Source: Sequoia sempervirens (lineage: Eukaryota > Streptophyta > Pinopsida > Cupressales > Cupressaceae). Taken from it: DNA of 64,000 bases. Below, piece after piece: positions 22,901 through 31,900 of this stretch (within the stretch, counting starts at the first letter, position 1; each line of letters begins with the position of its first letter). The DNA is taken from NCBI GenBank assembly GCA_007258455.2, contig VDFB02193867.1:572831105-572895104 (forward strand), read 5' to 3'. The notes beneath the pieces are model-generated. The model did not search any database and was not told where the DNA came from. It worked only from the letters and a program-made list of their open reading frames with translations. The translations under genes and the position numbers were made by a program.

Positions 22901-25900
22901 GGTCATTATGAAGACACATGTACTCCCTGCTGGTTGATGTAAGAAGTGAATCCTCATCCTACTGAAGGCATGTGAGAATAACTTCATCTTCTTTGGGTGT
23001 TGCATTCTTATCACTAGCTCTCAACATCATTAATTCATCCTTGCATGTGAGTCCCATAGTTTCAGACCAACTACAAGATGTACTATCCATGACAAACCAT
23101 ACATTGTCACACTGTAGGATCTTCTTACTAGGCCATCCCTTAGTCTTTATGATCAGCTCCTCAACAAAATGTCTCTCATACAATTCCAATAGATAGTCAT
23201 CAAATGTGATCATGTGCATGAAACAAGGACCATGGAACTTGCTAGAGAATGACATACCTTGTATGTAGCTTCATCCCATGAACAACCTTTTGTGCATACC
23301 CTTATTGACTATTCCATAAGCTGTATCATCCATCTCATAACTGAAATCTGCATTTTCATGTGAAAACCACCTCATAGGTGTAATGGCCAAAGATGACTGT
23401 TATTTTCTGATTTGACATCTTCTAAATCTAATTTCGTGTTTGAAGCTAGAGCTGCATCATAACAAGCTAGCTCTTTGAAAATAATGTTCTCTTCCACACA
23501 TCCATCCACCTCATCTACCTCAACCCTAAATTGAACTCCTCTATCAAGCCGTGCAAAAGGGCTATGATCCAATATATCCAAGTCTTTGCTCATTACATTC
23601 CTTGCCACTATGATGTAGAGATAATGCAGTAATGCTATGCTCAAGAGAAGGATCATTAGTAATACCCATATCTTCATGTGGCTAATTATAGGGAAGCAAT
23701 TTTTCTTTTATTACTTGGACAATTCCAAGATGTTTTTCTTCAATGGCTGTCCTAGAACCTTGTTCACCTAAAAGCTGATCAATGATTGCTGATTTACCAC
23801 TCTTCACAATAGCATAACCCTTATCATGTAAATCATAAATCATCAAACTTTTCCAAATATTGCAGGTCATCACCATAGGGTTTGATTACTTCCATACTTG
23901 AGAAGTGAGCGGATGTTTCCTGGCCATTGTTTGCAACTTCAACACACAATATTGACTCTTCTTTTGGAAAGTATACCTTACCTTCTATTCCTGAATGGAA
24001 CTCTCCCTTTTGTGCTTCGACATGGATATCTATCCAAACCTCATCTCTTTGTTGGACACCTTTTTCCTGCTCTTGCTCGATGATTGGTACCTCATGCTTC
24101 CCATTTCCTTGTGATTTCGATTCTTCCTTCATCAATTCTTTCTTTTCTTTTCTTCTATTTTCTTTGAATATCTTTGAGTACTCTTGATAGGTGACAATGG
24201 ATTTATAAACAACAGATTCTTGCACATATTTACAGTAGGCAATAAGCTTGCACTCATCTCTTTCCAGCTGATCCTCTACTGCCCTTCGAACGGGATCATC
24301 TCGTGGTGTTTTGCTGAATATATTCCGAGTTCTAAGGCTGCTACACCGCCTACAATATTGCTCTAGGAGTTGTTGTTTAAGATCCGTGTCTTCTTTCTTG
24401 GGTAAAAATTTAGGTCGCCAATCAGATCCACAGGCTGGCAGGATTGTCTCTGATACCAATGTAAGATGCCAACTCCAATTGACTCACACTAGCCACGAAG
24501 AAGTCACAAAGAGATAACTAATATGTATACCGAGAAATTACTCATTCAAATCTGAAACAATGCATACTCCACACAAAATGTTACACATACGATATGTAGG
24601 ACACTTCCACTCAAATCTGGTTAAATTCAAATCATATAAATGGGCTCACAGTAATAGCGCATAGCACAAGAGTAAATGATAAAAGAGATGGATATTGCCT
24701 CAAATCTATTCCAAACAATTGAATAGTCTCACAGCAACAATGGCAGATTTTATAAGGATAACTGAGAAATAATATTCAGACCAACATAAACTCACAGCAG
24801 TATGACTGTTCACAGAGGTAACTGAGAAAATCGAACCCAATTTTATCCACAGTAACAATAAGGGATAGCTCGAGTTGAAAAGGCTAGGTGACCAACAGAA
24901 TGTATGGAACAATTTCGTTTGGCAATACACAGAGATATCTGTTATTGATCCTGTTACAATTTCCTCAACGATATAATATTTATACTTGCCCACTAAGGAC
25001 AAGGCCATCGCTGATTCGCGTAGATGTGGATATGTCACTAACTTCGGAATCTTGAACACCCGATCCGTGAAGCCCTGGCACTGATGATGATGGGGCGATA
25101 TGTTTGAACAAGTCGGCACCTTAAAAGTGGTGCCTCCACGATAAGCACAGAATTGCAGGAATGCACACCTAGAACCTCCAAATGATATATGCTTTCGCTC
25201 TGAACTCCCACGCTGTAGGCAGAAAGGTATTCGCGGCCTGTGGCACCAGCCAAAGGCTCCGCCGCCTTTATCACTTCTCCCCTACTGTAGTCGCCTCCAC
25301 AGATCAATTCAAACTGGTATGAAAAGGAGATGGAGTTAGGAACACAATATAGTGCGCTGCTGATTGGGAATCATAGACGCTCAATGAGGGTTTCGTCTCA
25401 CCTGGCGCTGGTTTAGCAAAGGATTTCGTCTCTAGCCAACCATTAGACTAATTCATCCAACTTTGATAATCTCCAACTCCCAACATTCACATATAAATAC
25501 CAGTGCATTATGCCTTCCCAAATGGGTCAGCCAAAGCCATATAAAAATATTTATTATTATTATTTAAAAATTATTATTATTATATATAGTTGCCAGGAAA
25601 CTCCATTTTGGGAACATAGACAGCGTACTAGTCCCCGTACCCAAAATTTCTAGTGAATCATTTACATATAAAATAGCTGTCTCCTTTCCATTTAACTCAC
25701 GTACCCTAATTTGATTGGCGTCCCCATCCCCGTACCAATACCAGTACCAGTACCCTGCGCCTCCCGGCAACTATGTTAAATATTATATTATTTAATAATA
25801 TTTTAAATGTATTAAATTCAAATTTAGTGTTAAGAAACACTATTTTCCCGCCAAGATTCAAATTTAGGGCCGGGCTAAGTTGGGGACATGACATAGAGCC

Positions 25901-28900
25901 AACTCATTTGGCACGTCCTAAATTACATAGCATTCATGATAAAAGTTCTCCCATACAAAAGCTGAAATGGTTCGCCTATTTAGATACAGAATTACAAAGA
26001 ATCAAAACCAATGGGGCTTCCCCTTCAAATTAAAGTTTCTCTAGTTTTAACATCCAAATTTTGTGGATAGATTAAAATTCTAGTGTGTAATGAGCATTAA
26101 AGGATGCAAAGGCTTATCCTACAAAAGAAGCTCAACACAATTAAAATAGAGGTTAAAAATGGAACAAAGTTTGGTAGGAATATTTTTGACAAGAAATCAA
26201 AGGTCAAAGAAGACCTACAAAATACTAAATCTAAGATTGCAAGCAAGAGTGTCAATAAGGAAATATAAACAAAAGAAAGCAATCTTCTTATAGAATTAAA
26301 TTCTATCCTCCAAACAGAAGAGCTCTTTTGGATGCAAAAAGTTAGTGTCCAATGATTGGCAAAGGGAGATAGAAACACAATGTACTTCCACCTATCTCCC
26401 AACATCAAAAGGTAAGCCAATAAAACTCAAAAGCATCAAATTACCTACAAGTAATGATGTTATGAATATTGAGGCAATAAGGAAAGAGGGAATAAGTATT
26501 TATAAGCACTTGCTAGCTAGTGAAGCAGATAAGAATAAGGGCGCTCAAGACGCCTTATTGAATAACATTCCTAAGCTCACAACTCAAGAACTATGTACCA
26601 CGAGGACGCATCCCCTACAAAATTTGACCCATCCCTTAGCGAGGACAATTCGGGGACATAGGGCCAAATTCTAAAAATTTGACAGAACATTTCAGGTCCA
26701 CCAATTTTTATGTATGAAGCTTCTAGGTACATTAAGGGATAGGTAGCCATCCTCTATGGCCCAACACACAAAACACACAAAAAAAATATTAAAAAGGATG
26801 GGGGAACATACCCCAACTTCCCTTTACACAAAACCTCACCCTAAAATTGGAACACTAACAACTAAAATCAAAAAAGAAAGTTATTTTTGCCATTTTTCAA
26901 ATTGTGACGAGGAAAACAAAGAAAGAGGGCAACAAGTATGAGGAAAGAAGGGAACAACAATGAGAAGAGGGCAAAAGAACACCAAATCTACATCATTTGA
27001 GATAAGTTCACTATTTGTTGTTCATTTTCACAACTTCTTTTGCATTTTCTTTTGAGTTTCAAACACTTAAGGAGGGTCTTTTGTATTTTTTTTTTTGAGT
27101 TTTATGTTTGCATAAGGTGTCAACCAAAGTAAAAACAATGAGCAATAGTGAGGGTGAAGAAATTCAAACCTGACAAAGAGCCAATAGCGGTAGAAGTAGT
27201 GTTGGAGGTTCTTCTAGGAGTGGGATTGTTGCAAGGGCAATTAATTTAAATAACCTATTTGAATGCCCTTTTCAACTCCTCAAAAACTATATTAAAAGGG
27301 GCCATTAATCCAAAAAAATACTTTTTACAATTTTCAACAGCCATAGACAAAGAGAAAAGAAAAAAAATCAAAGGGGAATAGGATATGGCTGTCTTTTACA
27401 AGAAAAAGACCATAGAAGCAGTTAGACAAGGGTTTACTCTCATCTTTTGTGTATAAATGGACAAGGGGTAAAAGGGTGTGAAAAAGTAACCCTAGCTAAG
27501 AAGGTTAAGGTGACTAGGTTGCACATGGCAAAGGAGGCAAGAAATAAAGAAATGCCAATAGAGTCTACAAAACCTAGTGTGTCATTGCCTACCCAATCAT
27601 AGATGTTGAGAGCCAAAGATGAAAGAAGGCCGCTAGTGTCGTAAGCATGTTTAATATGCAATCATGGGAAGTGACAGTCTTCTATTGCCAAATTTTTCTA
27701 TGCTAATGCCATACCATGTCATGTGGCATGCTCTCCATATTTTAAACAAATGTTCAAAGATGCAATTGTTGTTGATTCTTCATTTGCCCCCCTAGAGAAC
27801 ATAAGTTATGCACCTCCCTCCTTGATAGAGAGTATTCCAAAGTTATTATATTGATCAAGGAGATGAAACAAGTTTAGACAAGGGATGGTTGTTTTATCAT
27901 CATGGATGGGTGGACCAATATTAGACATTGGTCGCTCATCAATGCCATTGTCACATGTTTGGCTAACTCTTATTTTCCTAAAGCTATTGATTGTTCAGGG
28001 AAATGGAAGGATGCAAACTTCTAATTTAAAAATTTGAAGGATTCTATAGAAGAGGTCAGGCCCTCTATTGTTGTACAAGTAGTGATCGATTCAGCCTATG
28101 TACATAAGTTAGCTGGTCTGATGGTGGGGTGTGCTTTCAAGCACATTTTGTCGACCCCGTGTTGTGTTCATACATTGAACAACATATTAAAAGATATTGA
28201 GAAGATAGATTAAGTGAAGGTAGAGGTGCCAAAAGCGAGAGAAATACGGATGTTTATTTGTAACCATCACACCTAACTTGCTTTGTTTTCAAGTAATGAG
28301 TTCATCAAGCCCATGGATACTAGATATGCTAGCTACTTTATTTTGATGGAGAGGATGCTTGAGGTGCAAGAGTCTCTACAATGAATGATTGTTAATTCAA
28401 AGTCGGGAAGATGGCCAAAGGCATGCACGATTGAGAGTAAAAAGTGAAACAAAAAATCCTCAACGATAATTGGTGATCCATAGTGAGATAAGAAATTGCA
28501 GATTTTAATAAATTGCTACTTTTATTATTAAATTTCTAATTTTAATATTTCTAAGTTTCTAACTTGTAAATTATTTTCATTCTTTGCAGATACGATTGCT
28601 CCTTCATCTCACCTGTTGTGCAAATCATAAGATATGATAATACAGCCTCTCCTAGCCCTAGTTAAATTTATGAGACATTTGACAACATGCTTGGGCAAAA
28701 GAAGCAACCCATTCATAGTAGGAAGCCTAATTTGGGATTTTATGAAGAGCAAATTAGGCCTATTGTGACGAGGTGGTGGAATACAATTAACATCCGACTT
28801 TATATAACAGCCTACACTCTAAATCCCAAATGGTGTGCAGCAAGGTTTGGGAGAGTGCCTCCATCTAATGATGAAGAGATGAAAGAAGGGCTCATGAAGG

Positions 28901-31900
28901 CCCTTTGAAAGATGTATAGTGATGAGGAGTCTACCTTACTTAAAACACAATGGCTAACCTTTGTCGATCTCCGCAATCCAAACTTCAGCAAACCAAAGGA
29001 AAGATGGATACAGCTACATTAGCTCAAACTGACCCTATTGGATGGTGCACATGACAGGGCAGGAATGCACCAAAGTTGAGGATACTTGCCACTTGTCTCC
29101 TTTTACAAGTTGCTAATACCTCTATTGCAAAGAGAAATCGATCTACATATATAGCTTCATCTAGTCAGTCAAGAGAAATAGGCCTACCTCTTGACGATCA
29201 AAGAAGTTGATGGTTGTGCATAATGCCTTGCAACTTCAAGATCAACAAACTAAGTGTATCACCAAACTCTAGTTGCACGTGAAGATGTTGATCCTAAATA
29301 TGCCACACAAGTTGATGAGGAGGCATAAGAGGGATTGGTTGGGGTTACATAAGATGAGGCAGCCCCTCATAGGGCAATGACTCAAACTCAGACTCCAAAT
29401 TTTGATGCAATGTTACCATATATTGATTAGGGACACCTGCATATTTCCTATGTTTTTGTCATTTTGTAGTTCAAGCTTGCAACATTTGGGCATTTTGTTC
29501 CAACTTTTATATAATATCTATGCACATTGACAATGAAAGCAAATAAATTTTGTTAATTTGTTTGTCAACTCTAATGTTATGTATTAATGCTTTATCAATG
29601 TTATCATGTGAATGATTGAAATTTTGTATTTTTTTTAATTTTCACTATTTTTTTAATAGTCATCCCCTTAAAATGGCCTCCCAAAAAAAAATCGATCCCA
29701 GAAACACATTCCCTACCATCTTCGTCCCAAAAACTTGGTGGAACATAGCTCAAGAACAAAACAAGATGTTTATGAAGCCCTTGACAATGGATGGTGTAAC
29801 TTCAGCTAACCTTCTCTTTAGGTGCTAGGAAAGCCCCATGCCTTGCTGGATTTCAAGAAGGGTTCTTCCAAAAGTTCTAGCACATTGTCTAGCCAAAGAG
29901 TATAGAGCTAGAAAGGCCATGTCCAAAAGTTGGAATTCAACCCTTTTGGTTCTCTTTCTTAAAGTTAAGAACCTAGCATACTTTGATGCCTTCAAACCTA
30001 TAACCTTATGCAGTGCATTATATAAGATAGTAACATAAACCATCGCTAATAAGCTAAAGCAATGTCTTGAGTCCATCATTTTGGAAGAACAAAGCAGATT
30101 CCTTGCTGACAAACAAAATTTAGATGGTATGCTTATAGCACATGAAACCATCCATTTGATCAAGAGCGGGAAGAAGTATGGTATGCTTCTTAAGTTGGAT
30201 ATGAACAAGGCCTACAATAGGGTCTCATGGAATATCCTTCTCCAAATTCTCGATAAATTTGGCTTCTATAATGACTAGCAGAAATGGGGCATTCAGCTGC
30301 ATCTCCTCTATTTCATACAACATATTAATTAATGGTATATCTACTAAATTTTTCTTTTCCAATTAAGGACTTAGGCAAGGGGACCCTCTCTCCCCATTCT
30401 TATTCCTCATAATTGTTGAAGTGTTGGATTGAACCTTGAATGAGGAAGTTAAAGCAACAAATCATAAGAGGCTACAAATTTCTTCAAAGATTGGGAATGT
30501 TACCCATCTCAATTTGTAGATGACATAATCTTCTATTTCGAGAAGCAACATGAGGAAAGCAAGAGTCATAAAAAGGGTCCTAGGAAGTAGGGCAAAAGTT
30601 CAAAGCTCACAAATCCAAGATCTTCTTTTTGAAGGATTATTGTGAAGACTCGCTAAATATTAAGCACATGTTTGGCTTTAAAGTGGTGAGACTCCTAAGT
30701 TCCTACCTCGGACCCTCATTTAAAGAACAGAAAGCATTGGTGGACAAGGTCCAAAGCAAATTGTCATCTTGGACAGACAAATGGCTCTCATTGGCAAGTG
30801 AATCCTTCTTATTAAATCTTCCTTCTCTATCATTCCCATAAATATATCATGTCTATCTTTCAAATACCGAACAAGACTGCTAGAGCAATTGAGGACATCT
30901 AGAGAAACATCCTTTGTTGCAGAACTAGAGAGCAGAAAATATGTAACTTAACCAAATGGGTGGACATTGCAAAGAGAAGAAATGTGGCAACCTAAGATTC
31001 ACGAACTGTAAACTGATGCATAATGCCTTAGGCATAAAGCTACTGTGGAAAATTCACTCAGAGGGGAAGATTGTGGAGCAGAGTGATGTACTCTAAATAA
31101 TTAAAAAGAGAACGTGAAGACAGCCTATTTTCACAATTCATCACTCCCAAGGGCTCAGGTATTTGGAATTTTCTCTGATTGTGTGATCATAAAAGATATT
31201 AGATGGAAAATTGTTAAGGGAGATAAGGTGATTTTGGAAGGACGCATGGTTTGAAGATATAAAATTGGTCAATACAGAAGAGTACAGTCCTCTAGTCCCT
31301 CACTTTGAAAGTACATATAGATCTTTAGTCGTGATTATTTAGCCATTGTTGGAGATTCAAAATCATGGATTGAACTTTAAGCCCCATCTATGGAGTTGAA
31401 CCCCACATGTAACCTTCTGATGGAGCAGCTATGCAAATGGCCTATTACCACAATGAATAAAGAGGATCCAATTGTTTGGAATGTCAGCTCAACTAGGGCA
31501 GCCATTGTGCACAAGGGCTATGACAAAATCTCCAAAATGCACAAGACTGGTCTTCAATTTCCTTCAAGCAAGATATGGAGCAGCTATGGGTTACATAAAG
31601 CAAACACCTTTTTTAATGGATTGCAATCAAGGAAATAACTTTAACTTGGGACAGGCTGATTAAGATAGGGAAGGAAGGCCCCTCTCGATGTATTCTCTGT
31701 AAGCAAGAATATAAATCTAAAAGACACATTTTTATGTATTGCCCTTTAGCAACTCAACTATGGGCTTACACAATGAACAGATGTGGAATCTCATAACCTT
31801 TACCTAAGAGCCTAAGTGTCATTATCTATGGAGGGGTCCTATGGTGCAAAAGCCCCAGTCTCTCTCTAATTTGGGATCTCATCCCCTCCTTCAAAGTATG

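Larger units (their letters stand above)
19333..25893 (-). mobile_element. LTR retroelement lacking pol (LARD-like), 6,561 bp
   Basis: LTRs at 19333-20594 and 24460-25893 share TGTAAGATGC and GGGGACATGA(C/T)A ends, and perfect TAGAG duplications flank the element (19328-19332 and 25894-25898). On the minus strand a primer-binding site TGGTATCAGAGAC (24458-24446, initiator tRNA-Met type) follows the 5' LTR after one base, and a polypurine tract GGGAAGGGAGGAC precedes the 3' LTR near 20607. The 3.9-kb interior has minus-strand reading frames but no recognisable protease, RT, RNase H or integrase. It inserted into the LINE endonuclease domain. Confidence 0.88.
18863..26040 (+). pseudogene. LINE endonuclease region (split by LTR element)
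   Basis: The apurinic-endonuclease-like domain starts [20 protein letters not shown] (18863), the usual opening of plant L1 ORF2. [12 protein letters not shown] lies at 19271-19305, the catalytic Asp/Asn block. The frame is cut at 19332 and resumes at 25894, where [20 protein letters not shown] (about 25930-25990) continues the domain. Numerous stops. Confidence 0.7.
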
